DNA from: Holothuria scabra
Lineage: Eukaryota > Echinodermata > Holothuroidea > Aspidochirotida > Holothuriidae
DNA: 64,000 nt
NCBI GenBank assembly: GCA_037179385.1
Contig: CM074194.1
Coordinates: 1,629,001-1,693,000, forward strand
Direction of reading: 5' to 3'
Shown: positions 34,240 through 47,400 of the stretch, piece by piece
Layout: the number at the start of each line of letters is the position of its first letter
Position numbering within the stretch: the stretch's first letter is position 1
Notes under the pieces: generated by a model
Seen by the model: the letters and a program-made list of their open reading frames with translations, nothing else
What the model was told of the DNA's origin: nothing
The model's database searches: none
Position numbers and translations under genes: made by a program

Positions 34240-36184
34240 AAAACAAACAGAAAAGGACATCTTATGTAAGCTTGTGTTTCCGTTCGCTTGATTAATGAGT
34301 AGATCGCTTGTTTACGGTAAATGAGTTAGATCTAAATTTACTAATCACTACGATGAACGAAATCCGCGGGGCTTTTCGGTGTCTCCTGACAAATTATTAG
34401 AAAGTCGACGCATTCACTGAGTAAGCTATGTACGGTAACCGCCAGTAGACATCATGGAAGATAAAATTTCCGGTCATCACATATACTGTACTCTACTTAG
34501 GGTATTCCCTTGAGTTAGCTCTCGGTTATATTTTGACAACTTGACAAGCGATATTTTTAGATTGTCCTTTCCATCAAAGGCGATGATTTGGGGCAAAGAC
34601 AGCAGATAAACATCTGTGAAATCAGGGAAAATGGTTATTACAAAATCGTTAATTGATGGCACCTAAAGAAGGGCTGGTGGTAACGGAAATCTGAATAGAA
34701 AAACCAGAGCTAAATACGGAGAATAATGAAATTTATAAAATTGTCACAGATTTGTAAGTACGGAAATTCATCATTGGAGTTTGGAAAATGTTAAATTTGG
34801 GAAAAAGGGAGAAGTACGTAAAAAAAGTAAGATCGAATGATGTATATGGTTCGATGACCTCGAAGATGGTTAATTAAGAGGGCTGTAATCACTGTTTTTC
34901 TACTGTCGGAATTCTTCTTAGCCCGTTTTCTTCTGTAGGCGTTTCTCACCACCTCAATCTGGAACCGAGATTTTAAAAAATAAAGAGAAAAAGATATATA
35001 ACTAGATAACTTTGCTGCCATCTACTATATTCCATGAATTCGCAATTATAAAAGAAAAGATTTGTAAGATAGATTTTTGGTAGGTGCCTTTCTTAGTCAC
35101 AGCCAAATGCCATTGGCAAAACAAAGCATTCCAAAAACCTCTGATGCTATTTCAAAAAATGGCCAATTACGAAAAGAAAGGGTTTACAAAAGTTGCATTG
35201 TCCTTAAATCGGCTAATTTAGTGGGTTCGGTACATGATAAAGTGTTCTTCCTGGAAAAAAATGATGCACTCATGTTTTTGTACAGCCGGTTCGTTTCGCT
35301 TCTTTGGTAGACAAAGGAGGGAAGGTCAAGTTCTCTGCAACCGGTACTTGCTTACTGAAAGGCAGATAATCATATCACCCTAACAGTTTCAATTCATTAG
35401 CTCTCTGAAATTCATCTTTATCCAGGCAATCCTAATTTATTGCTCCAGGGCATATCCTTGTGAGGGAACACAGTGCGTTAGTAATGTGTAGCCGCAAAAC
35501 ACTTTCGGCGCATGTTGTGTGGTGTTAGCTACCTGCATTGTTTGGAATTGATGTCAATGAAATGGCTGTGACAAGTTTTTAATCTGATCCAGTTTTTCCC
35601 GGATAGATAGTTTTGCCCGCGCAAACGTTCTTACCATTTTATGGTCAAGAACAAAGGGACGAAGAAGACTGAAATTTTCTGCATGAAGTTGGACTGAAAT
35701 GTGAATATATGGAGGAAGTCGACTTTTAAAAGAATAATTTCAGCTCTGTTCTGTTAAGTTCTGAATTGTTCATTTTGGAAATGTGATTTCATTTTTAAGT
35801 GATTGAGAAACAAATGGAGAACAGAAGCCATACACCGGAAATAAATGTCTCAAAAAGTTCCAATATACTAGATACCTAGGAAGACTAATGCCACCATAAC
35901 AAGAAATAATAATAACTAGAAAATGTGGTTACGCATCATAAACACAATGAAGATGACCACGTGCTCGTCTCTGGTTGCCCCTTGTAGTGTAACGACTTAC
36001 TGCCTACTTCATCCGACAACAGAGACGTACATCTGGTATGTGGATGGGGTGGGGACAAAAAATTTCTTACAGCCTGTCGAACCTTGGATTGTGTCGAGGA
36101 CCTGAATCATCTATAAGCAATCTACCAGTAAGGACGCAAGCGCACACGTACATACAAACGCAAGCAAACATACATACATGGACA
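34240..36184. other. No gene or repeat seen
   Basis: Unique-looking AT-rich DNA. Frames of 60-77 codons show no recognisable domain. Confidence 0.5.
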
Positions 36185-36265
36185 CATTTACCTTAAACTG
36201 AACAAAAGGACGTGGCCGTCCGGGCTTAAACCCAATGGATGGAAACCGTGGCGAAAAACCTCTTC
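36185..36265 (+). mobile_element. SINE S1 3' fragment
   Basis: GGACGTGGCCGTCCGGGCTT then AAACCCAATGGATGGAAACC matches the 3' body of the SINE at 43375-43650 (GGTCGTGGCCGGGCCGACTT, AAACCAATTGGTTAGAAA). The tRNA-like head is absent, as expected for 5' truncation. Confidence 0.65.
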
Positions 36266-36576
36266 GGTTATCTTAGTGTAGTAACTCAGGCTGGCGAAAC
36301 TCCCTGGCCTTCCCCAGAATAAGTTCGTTTGTTTCTTTGATTAAATTGTTTCATTTTCAAGTAAATTTACAATTGTTGTAATAGATATGTGTAGCTCGTT
36401 GAAAAATAAACATTACAAACCTTTAAAACTATATGGAGAATAGAAAGTCTAAAACATTTTAAGATAATACCAAGCAGTTATTGTGACTACAGGCCTGGCT
36501 GGGGGTCCTCTAATATGCATATGTATTGCCTCACCCTCCTTTCTTAAATGGCTTAAACAAAGCAAGGTGGGGTGTT

Positions 36577-36816
36577 CGTTTTCTAGTTGGTGCTGCCTTA
36601 GTTTTGTAGTTGGTAGGGTCTTAGTTTTGTAGTTGGTAGGGTCTTAGTTTTGTAGTTGGTGGGTTCTTAGTTCGTAGTTGGTGCGGTCTTAGTTTTGAAG
36701 TTGGTACGGTCTTAGTTTCGTAGTTGATAGGGTCTTAGCTTTTGTGGTTGTTTCGGTCTTGGTTTCGTAGTTGGTGGGGTCTTAGTTCTGTAGCTGGTGG
36801 GGTCTAAGTTTTGTAG
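36577..36816 (+). repeat. Minisatellite, 23-bp unit, about 10 copies
   Basis: The unit begins GGTCTTAGTTTTGTAGTTGG plus three bases. The first three full units are nearly identical, while later ones carry substitutions and 1-bp length changes. The array is directional and G/T-rich on this strand. No coding meaning was seen. Confidence 0.9.
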
Positions 36817-39800
36817 GCACCGAAATAAGGTCACGTGATCATCAGGAAATGCGACCAACCATAATAGTGGACATGTTGCCATGTACATTAATAATGAGCG
36901 TGGAACCCTTCGACTAATTCTCTAAAAACATTTTTGTAAACATTCTTTTTAAAATCAAACTTTTAATAATAAAACACAAAAACACAACATTCGGTGCCTG
37001 TCCCTCCCCATCACATTACTTCCGTGTGGGAATGTTTGCCTCTAAATCGCGCACAGCCGGATTTTCCACGAAATCTGTGAGCTGGTACGTGGAAAAGGTA
37101 TAAAGTAATTGGATTTAGACATTTTGTTGCTTCTTCCCAACTCGATTTCAAATGACGAAGTTTTTCTCTCTCCAGTCAAACTGAAGCTTTCAAATGTTTC
37201 AGGGAAAGATACGTTTATTTTAAAACCATGTAAAATTGTTTGACCAATGATACGCACCAAGAATAATGGCACATTTTGTTTTTGCTATGGACCCCAAATC
37301 CACTACGATCTGTGTTTCCAATTAAAAATCATGAAATCACCACTCTTCAACTCGAAATTGACAAGACCCTTTCTGAAGATTATAATGAGACTTAAAACAG
37401 TTTGAAGGGAAATGTTTAAACTAATCGAAAGTGAGTGCATTGTTTTAAAGGAAAAAATTGTGTTGAAAATTTCTCCAACGGAGGGTACAAAGGAAATGGC
37501 TCAGTGGGAACGTGAATTAATATGTCGGTTATGAACCACATCAAAATCATTTCATACATTCCCTATTTAAAACGGTTTTCAGTCTGTCCTATTGCATAAA
37601 TGTAAAACATAAGATGCGTACAATTTAATCGATTCATAGTCCAAAGTTGTAAAATTAATGTTTCGTTAGTATGAACCTATGTTCAACGTAGCTAGCTATA
37701 CATGCTATCTAGGCAAATTGGTCGTCCTCAAACGCAGCACTGCACGACATGTGTAACCTTAGTGCTAAATAGCCTGTTGCATGTTGTTCATGTCACTTAA
37801 TGAGCTCTGTGCTCTTTTTTTTTGTGTTAAGAAAAAATACTTAAGGAAGCAAAACACGGAATATATGTCTTGATAGACGATTCTTCCTTGTTTTAAGAGA
37901 TTTTTTTTGAGAAAAATTAAATTCTATGTTTAGAGATTCCCCCGCTCGTAATCACTTTTTCCAATGGTCGCATTTGTCTTTCGTAGACACATCTTCTCAA
38001 AGTAGGGCATTTTGGGAAACTTGTAAATACTTACGACAAAACAATTTAAGAAACCTTTCACTGAAGCAAATTAAACAAGTGATATTTTATGCATCATAGA
38101 AAGACACAAGTGAAGATTAAAACTAAAACAGGAATAATCAAAACCTAATGAAAAGCCGTTTTATGTTGATGACGTAACGTGGACAGTATAGCTCAGTTAA
38201 ATGACGCAAGAGGATGGCGTAGAAAACAAGAGAATGTATTTTGGTGTAACTTTGCTTGAAACAAAAGTTATAAATACATTTCTAATGAAGGAGAACTTAA
38301 TAATTTCATGCGTGTTAAAATTGTATCTTTGAATACGTCGGAATTACTTAGTTGTTCAACAAGGTCATCAAACGAGTACGTCATAGCCTGGCCGGCATTT
38401 TCTTTCAACCAGAAGCAAACGTCTAACAGTAACATAACCGCATATTTTGATAAAGAGATTTCTCTTTGTTAAATAACAAAGGATTAATTTATTATGGTAT
38501 CTTAAATTGTACATTTAGTAAGAGTAGGACCTATAGTATATATTGACTCAAATTTATCTGATTTTGTGTTAGTTTGATGTTCGCTCTTTCCTCCTTTTTG
38601 GATGCATTACTGCAACACATTGAAGTCTTTTTGGTGAAATAACAATGAAACAAGTGGTCGCACCAATTAAACTTTAGGGCTGGCCGATAGTGATTCGTTG
38701 ACCAATCATCGAGCTAGTACCAGGCTTCATGGACGAATTACCAAATTCGTTGCTGTTGGTTGGTTAATCTCCAAATAACTAAGGGCGTGCTATTTTGCAT
38801 TGGGACAAAGACAGGCTTATTACAAGCATAGATGCAAAGCATAAAATGGCGCGGTGACTCTTCATGAAGCCGAAACGGAGGGACGAAGTGTTGACCAAAG
38901 TCGTTTTGGGGACCAACAGTTAAATGGATGTCTTACGGTAGTATATTAAGTACAATTTGAACATTGCAAATCTTGAAAGCCCTGAAGTTCTTCAATAGGT
39001 TTCCCTTACTTGGAAAAGAATTTTGCTTCTTCGAGGCTTTCCTGTTAAGATGAACTCAAGAACATTAACGAGCAACGACTTTTATGGAGTTCAAAGCACT
39101 TACGGATAAATTCTATAGTATCTTCACAAGCGCACATCTACGCACGCGTTTACATTAAGGAAAAACCTCTTAGTGCGTCCGCTTTCCAAGTGCACAGAAG
39201 TACGCGGAGAAATGTATTGTGTGCGTACAGAACTCGCTTTGAAAATGCACGCAGAATGAAATCTCGTCACAATGAAGTTTTCGGTTACGTATCATTATTT
39301 TTACCCGCAGATAAGCGAACAGAACCGTGCGCATGTCAGTTATGATTTCCGCCCCCCCCCCTTTTTGAGCTTCCGTGAGCGCACGTCTCTGTAACACTCC
39401 GACTACCTTTGATTTTTTTTTCATCCAGTGGAACGCGCTGGCGTCACGTGCATAATCTATATAGGTGAATTCCGGCCCGCTCAATTTATTGAGAGAAATT
39501 TCCTGCGGTCCAACTGACTTAATTTTTAGTTGTCATTTTGATAACCAACATCAAAGATGGCTGCAAACAACTTCCACAACGTCCACAAAACCAATGCAAG
39601 TTCAGATTATGAATTGAAAACAACTATTAATGGCACATGTAGACGTAAGAAACTCGGACTGACCTCACATCTTGAATGGCCGACAAATCTCAAGAACACT
39701 TAGTAACAGGATTCGTGATCGATGGTCGTTTTAACCTTCGAAATTAACTTTATTCTGACAGCAAATTTTTGACCTAAAACACTCATTTAATGCCATAACT

Positions 39801-41290
39801 ATTCTGTTACAAGTCTTACCGGGCTGCCAAACGCTGTTTGACCACTGAAATCTTCTAGAAAGGGTCAAAACTTTGGAATCACCAACTTTTGCAAGAGGAT
39901 TTACTAATTTTGCTATATGAGTATGGAACTTTGTTTTTAACAGTATGCTTATGAGTGTAGATGTTGCGTCTATGTGGATAACTTACACAGTGAACTTACC
40001 ACGGCAAACTTTTAACGTTGTTAGTGACGTCACTATAACATGCATGAGTATTCTAATGTAAACTGATATTTCGAACGCTACAGTAAATTTTTGGAAGTTG
40101 ATGATTTTTTACCAAATTTTTTGTTTTTACATAGGATCGTACACACATAGTCCTTAACTCAGGACTATTACTAAACGTGTTCCTCACGGCAGCACGAAGT
40201 GGGGGGGGGTTATAAATTTCACTACAGTAAAGGGTATTGCCAGTCACAATTATATCGATTTCATTGATGAGATCGCGAATCAACAACTTATTATTCTGCT
40301 ATTGTACTTCTAAAAATCCGTCTATTAATTAATTGTTGAAATTTAATAATTTTGCTGAACATTCTTCTTCGTTCGTTTATTTGGTTACTTGGGATTTTTT
40401 TTTTTTTTTTGGAGATTTCCAGTTCCTCATTTCTATTGATCAGGACCAAAACGAAAGCAAATAATAAGATAATTTCTTAGGGAAAATTGCGGTCTATCGA
40501 TTACGGAAAATCTGGCAGGTTCGTTCAAATAACACCTAGCCGGAGACGCAATCCAAACCGCGTCATCAGAATCGAATAAGACGCATGAAACGCGCGTAAG
40601 ATTAATCTGTTAATCTCAACACATGCTGTTCTTAGCCAGAAAAGATACACTTTTTATACTTTGGTAAGCTTGTTCGTTTCTCGCTTTCTTTTACAATTGA
40701 AAGGTACAACAAACGCGTTCTCTGCATAACGCTTTGTCTTGTTGACGTGTAAATCAACGTCAGTGGATTTATTGGATCAAGGCAAATTAAATATCTATGT
40801 CAAAGATGCGTATTTAGCCTCTGATGTTTTTACTCCCGTTAATAGCACCGGCATTGTTTTGGAGTGTCACACTTCCTGCAAGACTAGACAAGATTTGATA
40901 GCTGACGTCACCAGAAACCCGTATTAAGAGCTCTTGTTAATGTATTTACGTCATAACATACACAGAGAACACACCTGAGTCTAAAAACTAATCATGAAAG
41001 CTTAATTGGATATATACCGTTTCATACACGATACATACATCTTCGTAAGATAGCAAACCACCTCGTGCCTTTTATCGCGTCAAAATAGGTCAAGTCTATT
41101 CTGCATGGATTATCATACATCTCTATTAACTCGGCGAAATTCGACGTATTCCTTCCATTCTTATACCCTTCTTCCTTTATGGTTTAAACAAAACATGCCC
41201 TACTGCGCATAAGCACTTCGAACCACTGTTTCGACTTATTGGCCTCAAGTATTAACAAGCCATTCAAGACAATAAACTTGAGAAGAAAAA
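36817..41290. other. Long gene-free stretch with two CRE palindromes
   Basis: No repeat family or gene was recognised. TGACGTCA lies at 40025-40032 and 40903-40910, and YY1-like TCAAAGATGGCTGC near 39550. CpG-containing DNA is more frequent at 40500-41350 than in the surroundings by eye. A 104-codon minus frame at 39170-39484 has no recognised domain. Confidence 0.45.
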
Positions 41291-41360
41291 CGACGGCGAA
41301 GCATGCGCAACTCCAGTGACGATGTAATGACGTACGTTGCCATGGTAATACACGTTGACT
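41291..41360. promoter_or_regulatory. Motif cluster: NRF1-like, CRE-like, RFX X-box-like
   Basis: GCATGCGCAA at 41301-41310 resembles the NRF1 core. TGACGATG and ATGACGTACG (about 41317-41334) resemble CRE half-sites. GTTGCCATGGTAAT (41336-41349) matches the imperfect palindrome bound by RFX factors (GTTGCCATGGCAAC) with two differences. The close packing suggests a promoter or enhancer; RFX sites are often found upstream of ciliary genes. No transcript was identified. Confidence 0.35.
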
Positions 41361-43050
41361 TAGCAAATTTCGTGAAAGTGACGCCACTGAAGAATAAAGG
41401 GCTGTCTCTAACGCTAAATAGCAAATCAATGCTCTACTTCGTCATAGTAAGGCTTAATTTAGATGTTTTTTCCGCACCAAAGGAACTAACTTGACACGTA
41501 ATTTGGACTGAAAGGTAAAAGCCCCTTAACTTTGATTATCAAAAGGAAACATTGATCTTCAATATGTATGAAACTTAAAGTTTACAGCTCGTCAATAAAT
41601 CCATGTACAGCTTACTATCCGCACTTTGCGCACGGCCCTTCTGTTCTTGTAACCAGGTACCTACAACCAATCAAAATGAGTGTGTGTGTTTGCTCTTTGA
41701 AAGTACGTAGAGGCGAAGACGAAATTAAATTTAGAGTATCGTCTACGTAGGTTATTTACGCGCGTCTTGGGTTTGTGAATGAAAACAGCTGATTCCAACA
41801 TTCGCCATTCATACGTCTAAAATTAGACAAGGGTAAAATGCATATGAATAAAGTCATGAATAATTCAGTTCTTGCAGGTTAGTATGAAAAGAAACCTGCT
41901 ATTACTACGAGTGATTTGCCCTTCATGATATGATGCACGCGGGAAACCATAGATAAGTGAGAAAGTGCCGCCGTTTACGGAAAAGTTTTAAAAATAAATT
42001 TTGGGGAATTGTTGTGATTCGATATTTGTGATCGTTTGAGGGAAGAATTAGAAGTCATTAACTTCCGGAGAGAAATCTTTATATTAATCAAGATTTTTCT
42101 TTGATTATAGGTAAATGGTTGGATGCATACCGAATTATTTACAAAGCAACTCAGAACCCAGATCCCATGTTTATTTACTCCATCCTGGAACTGTTTGTAT
42201 AATATAGTCGACAGAAAAGTTTTCGGATTCGAGTTAATCTGTTTCAACTTGATTTTGATAAAGAAAAATTGCTTTTAAGTTTCAGGGGAAACTCTAAGCT
42301 TTAGTTGCTATTCGCGTAAAAAGTGCATGATTAAATTATTAAAGTAAACACTCTGAAAACAGTACGGGTCAATTTTATATTGGTTTGGGAACAATGTGCC
42401 TACCTAAACTAGGATCAAATTGCCATAGATTATATATACGGTAAACAGTTACCAATATATGTTCAAATCTGACCATGAATTAGTAACTCTTAACCATAGC
42501 TATAGACATCAAAGATGGCAGAGAGAAAGAGAGAGAGTTTGTCCTGAAAATTTTACCCACTGCACTGTCTTTTTGCCCTAAAAATACAAGTGTCAGTGCC
42601 CTGAAATAAGCATTTTCCCTGGTCTGGAAGGGTTGCAGCCCCCGCTTTGGTTTTTAAGAGCGTAGTTGAAAAATATAAATACCCTGGTGTGGAGTGTAGG
42701 GCAACGAAAAGACCAATCAGACGAACGGTCAGTATTTTTAAAAAAGGAACGTTTTCTTGGGAAAACTTGAAGTATTGAGCAGCTGACTTGGGTGCATTTT
42801 TATGTTAGATTTCTTGTCGATCTCGTTCATTAAAAAATGTTTACAGTTTGGTTAGGGATATTGAAATTTTTAAATAGACAATTTCACTTTTAAAAAGTTC
42901 GAACAGCGTATATACCAAGACGATTTACGGCAGTTTGCAGTGATCACATGGAAAGTGAAAGCAAACCTTACGTTAAGATCATGGTTGGAATTAAAGAAAA
43001 AATTTGATAGTGTCCTCATTCATCCTGAAAAAATATACGTTTCATGGCAT
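41361..43050. other. No gene or repeat seen
   Basis: A GA-rich microsatellite-like stretch lies at 42519-42537, next to a YY1-like ATCAAAGATGGCAG. Nothing else. Confidence 0.45.
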
Positions 43051-43190
43051 GAGGTTTCATTACAACTGTCTTGAAAAGAAGTTTCTAACCAATTGAAGTC
43101 GAGCCGGCCATGGCATTTTCTCAAGTTGTGACGCACTGGCTTGTTTTTCCTTCTACGTTTGTCTATGCTTAGCTGCATAATAGCATCAAG
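43051..43190 (-). mobile_element. SINE S1 fragment, minus strand, diverged
   Basis: TTTCTAACCAATTG, GAGCCGGCCATGGC and CACTGGCTTGTTTTTCC are the reverse complement of the body of the copy at 43375-43650. The head is lost and divergence is high. It forms an opposed pair with that copy, 185 bp apart. Confidence 0.65.
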
Positions 43191-43374
43191 AGCAATGGCC
43201 AAAAGCAAGGGGCTGATTTCTGTTTTGTTATTTTTTGCACTAGAATATGTCACTAAACTCTTTTAATGTCACCAGCGGCCAGATCTTTTAGAGCGCCACC
43301 CCGAACAGTGTGTAAAAAGAAAATCAAAACTGAATTGCGAAACGTTTCCCGAATGTATTTGAATAACTGCTGGA

Positions 43375-43650
43375 ACCACTGCATAGTCAAGTGGTTAGAG
43401 CATCCGACTTGTATCTGGAAAGTATGCGGCCATAAGTTCTAGAATTCGACTCCTAGGCCTGTTCATTCCGAAAAACTTTAAAAATGGAACCTACTGCCAT
43501 CGTGCTTGGTGATCAGTGTAAGCCCTGGAGTAGGGAAAACAAGCCAGTGAGCAACAACTGGAAAGGGTCGTGGCCGGGCCGACTTAAACCAATTGGTTAG
43601 AAATTGAGCCCTCAAACCTCATCTGACTCCCCACTAATACTCTCTTCTGT
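43375..43650 (+). mobile_element. tRNA-headed SINE, family S1 (plus strand)
   Basis: The A-box TAGTCAAGTGG (43384-43394) fits the Pol III consensus, and the B-box-like GAATTCGACTC is at 43442-43452. The body AAAATGGAACCTACTGCCAT, the GGGAAAACAAGCCAGTGAGC word and the CCAATTGGTTAGAAATTG word are shared with copies at 23520-23790 (-), 43051-43190 (-), 57515-57880 (-) and 36185-36265. The tRNA-like head is not a working tRNA. Reference copy for S1. Confidence 0.8.
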
Positions 43651-44312
43651 AATTAAGCCGTTTCATGGCTTCCGTACGTTCTTAATCTCCCTTGAAAGAT
43701 GGTAAGGTCAGTTCATTGAGTTAGATACACCTATTACGTCATTCAATGCTCAATAAAGGTTAGATACATTTCTGAGGAGGTGAAAGTATTTTTTGGTCAA
43801 AAGTTACCGTTCCTCAAAGTTTCAAAAGTTCAGTAAACATCGAGTTACGTAAAATACATTGTAAAACAAATACAAAAAAATACTTCCGACTTCTTTCAAT
43901 TCCAAACAATACATTTTTTAGAAGACACAGTTGTGCACGTAAAAAATGATCTCGCCTGGCGTGAGTCATCACAAACAATTTCAATGAAGCACTGTATTGG
44001 CTTCAGACCAGTTCTTCAGTAAATTAGGAGTACCAATGGCAGTGAAGTAAACGAACCATAGTATACACCAACACTAAAATACACGATCCTACACTAGTTT
44101 TGCAAGGTTTCGTCTGCATGACTCAATGGGTATTCCCTTTGAGTAAACCAAAAACATTAGCCAGATGCTTTGTTGACAAGTTGAGAGGGTAGTGTCGAAT
44201 AATGCTTGTCTTGAATCAAACTATCACGGCTTAGAATCATGCCCTAAAATTGGTTTGGCCTCCTCCGGAAGCTAAAACCCTTTATTCCCAGCGTTCATCT
44301 CTATAATCCGCG
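43651..44312. other. No feature seen
   Basis: No gene or repeat recognised. Confidence 0.5.
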
Positions 44313-44420
44313 GAGTTGACCAAGTGTTTTTCTTTTAGCTCATCGCTCCGACAAATCAAGCGGGAACTGCAACCTAAATCTATCGGGGCAGTAACCACAG
44401 AGACGCTTCGCAGGCTATTA
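44313..44420 (+). mobile_element. Family E copy 2
   Basis: TCCGCGGAGTTGACCAAGTG, TTTTAGCTCATCGCTCCGAC and CAGAGACGCTTCGCAGGCTA follow the same order as the element at 32855-32948, with a short extra segment in the middle. No clear target duplication. Confidence 0.65.
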
Positions 44421-47400
44421 TTCCTAAGCTTCTCCTAACCATACGCCCCTGAGGAGACTGACAGATCGGGGCACATTATTTTGACTTCACCAAAGCAATA
44501 CTTTGCAGTAATTGCTTTGCTCTCTTTATACTACCATATGCTTTCCCTGAGTATTTAGTTCACGAACCAAAAGTCTCCGATGAAGAAAGAACGGTGATTC
44601 ATTTCATGGTAATCAAAATTTAAATGTCACTTTGCCAATTAAAATTTCCCTACTTATTTGCAAAAGTTGGACTTTTTAAAGTAAAATAAACCATTCTCCT
44701 GCAATTCATTTTATCATAAAGGTTGTTAAAATAAACTGTAGAAATGGAATGCCCAATGATAACTATTTTGTTTTAAAAGTGGAAATACCGACAAGTTTTT
44801 CAAGTTATGTGATTTATTTGCCAAGTTGGCGTCCATTGTCAAAATAATCAAATCAAATAATGTTTTCATTCGAAGGTGAATTTCTTCCGGTCGTTTGAAA
44901 CTTAATAGTATAGATTAGTTGTAACGCATGAGCAAGTAGGTGTACCACAGTTGTGTACAGAGATGATTGCAAACATATGGCAATTAATTTATCCCAAACC
45001 CAAGGAATTTCCCTCCATTTTGAGGCACAAAATAGCTATAAAAACAACAAATAAAATCAGTGAGATGGAATTACGCCCATTCAACTATAAGGTACATCAA
45101 ATAGCATTTAAACGTTTACAAATATTGAAATAAGAAGACAATTTCTCTCATTGCAGACATGAGCCAATTTCCAAATTGGTTATAGTTATCCTCCTCGTTG
45201 CCTAATTAATTAACTTACCAGCAGAAATCACCGTGTAACATTGTTTATACAAGCTAAAACAATCGCATACGATAGTCACTAACCGCTTTTTTCAAATTAC
45301 ACGACGTTATGTTACCTTTCAAAAATTTTACAAACGTAAATAGTGTAAAGAACTCTTAAAGATATCCACAAGTGGTGCATGGCGCCGTTTATCCAAATAC
45401 TATAGTCGGATTCAAGAAAAGTATTCCCAAGTTTGTTGAGATTCTATCAGCCGTTACAAGCAAACATCTGACTCTAATGGATTTGGATTATATAGTTCCT
45501 CCTCACCTTTATGACTGAGATTGACTATCGTGGACCCTTGATCCCCTCTCTCCGTCAAAAGGGGCTTTTGTGAAAGAGTCCTGGTACGTTTCGTTTGAGG
45601 CAAACCTGTAAACTGTCATTGACAAAAAGGGCACATGCTTAACTTCTATCCCACAATGCTTTGTAATAACCATTTCAAAAGCGTCTACTAGTCCCGCTCG
45701 TCTGGGACAATCATTCTCTGACTGGTCAGGCCGGTGCGGGTGGGGCTTAACCTTGACTGCAAGTTTTAACCACCCTCATGTATTTTACGTCGTTACTCCG
45801 AATTAGGGAAAGAGAATACACGGGAACTTTTTATAACTCCACAGCTATAGGAAATTTTAAACAACTTCTTTCCCCAAATTAAATCCTCTAATAAGTGTAA
45901 AGACTTTATGATAAGTCCGTTTGTAATCTAAAGACTATTTTAATCACTCCAATGTGTATGCTTAAAACACCTATTTCTTAAGGCCACTTTTCCAGCATCG
46001 CTTTTACTGATCGGTCTAGTTGCCCTTTCCATCTGCAACAAGTACATATACATAGCTTTCCTTTTGTGTGCTGTATTGGCTATATTTTGACGAGTACCTC
46101 TCCGAAACTTTAGTTTGTTTTCTGCCGCCCTCTTTTTTATTTCGGCAAACTTTGTGTCCATTGCTCAATTTCCTCGATTTCAATCGAATCCGACCACCGC
46201 AACCTCTTTACGTGGTCAGGTTTTTGTTTTCTTTCTTGTGGTGTAAGAGGTTAATTACATCAATTATGTTCAGCTCAAGTTCTGGGAGTATTCAATTTGT
46301 GGTACAATTTTCAAAACAATCACATAAACGTGTGAAAATTCTCTTAAAAAACAATTAAGAATTTACAAGGTTGATGGCCTCACCCCCCCCCCCCCCCCCA
46401 TCAACGCATAAGTATTTTTTCGTTAACTATCAGCATGTATGTCTTTGTGTTTGTTTATTCATTGGGTAGGGGTAAATCTTTGTTACTATTTTACGGCTAA
46501 CACGGTTTCATAACTCTTGTCCCCTTTTGATACGCTCTTTAACGCTGGATATTCAAGCTTTCATCTGTAATTTCTGTGAAGATATAATTATCTCCCCCTG
46601 CCACCGTCTGATTCTGTCTGCTGCTAGTAAATTGGGGAGGGGTCAGCTTGTGATGGAAGAGAATAGCACAACTGTCAAAATGATGAGAAACTTTGTCTAT
46701 AAATGTTACTTCAAAATGCTAATTAATTTGACGGTGACAACATAATTACGAGCCACAAATTGTTGAATGAGCCCCCCAAAAATTGATTCTTAGTGGAAAT
46801 AAAAATTACATCGATAACTTTAATATTTTATTCCTGTCAAACACAAATAACGATCAATTTCTCTTTAAAATTTGTTTTTAAAATCTAAATTAATTAAATT
46901 GTTTGTAGTGTGTACAGTACTGTCACCGTATATATCGGACGGAAGAACTCGTGCTCTAATTTAGGGGATTTTATTTTGGCGCGTTATGTATTTACATTTT
47001 ACACAGAGCGGGAAGGAAGTTAGTTTCCGGTTAGGAAATAACGTGATTCTGTAAGACATCATCGATAATAAGTCAACAAAGTAAACAATAAGTCTCAATT
47101 AGATATGTTATTGTTAATTAGGGTTTACGTGCGTGATTGTCTTAAACTAGTACTGATAATGTGTATATTGGGCGATTTCGACTATTGATGTATGCTTTAA
47201 AGCTTAACAGTTATTACACAAGCGGAACTTAAAGGAAGAATATTCGCAATCAGGAAAGAGATATCCTAGTCACGTGACATATATCTATATAATATATATA
47301 TTTATCTGAAAAAATGTTAATTACTTTTCAGGTTAACTGCCTATCTTCAAATTACATGCAGAATGTAATGTGACTTTAACACGAAGCTATTACGAAATAG

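Noticed and set aside
36577..36816. CRISPR-like or telomere-like array
   Set aside because: Units are contiguous without spacers, and the 23-bp unit is not a telomeric repeat; a simple minisatellite.
43384..43452. tRNA gene candidate
   Set aside because: The A- and B-box words belong to a SINE head; the stems do not fold into a proper cloverleaf and the body matches other SINE copies.
46383..46399. Long C-run as a possible structured element
   Set aside because: Homopolymer only; similar runs occur at many sites in the window and may vary with sequencing.
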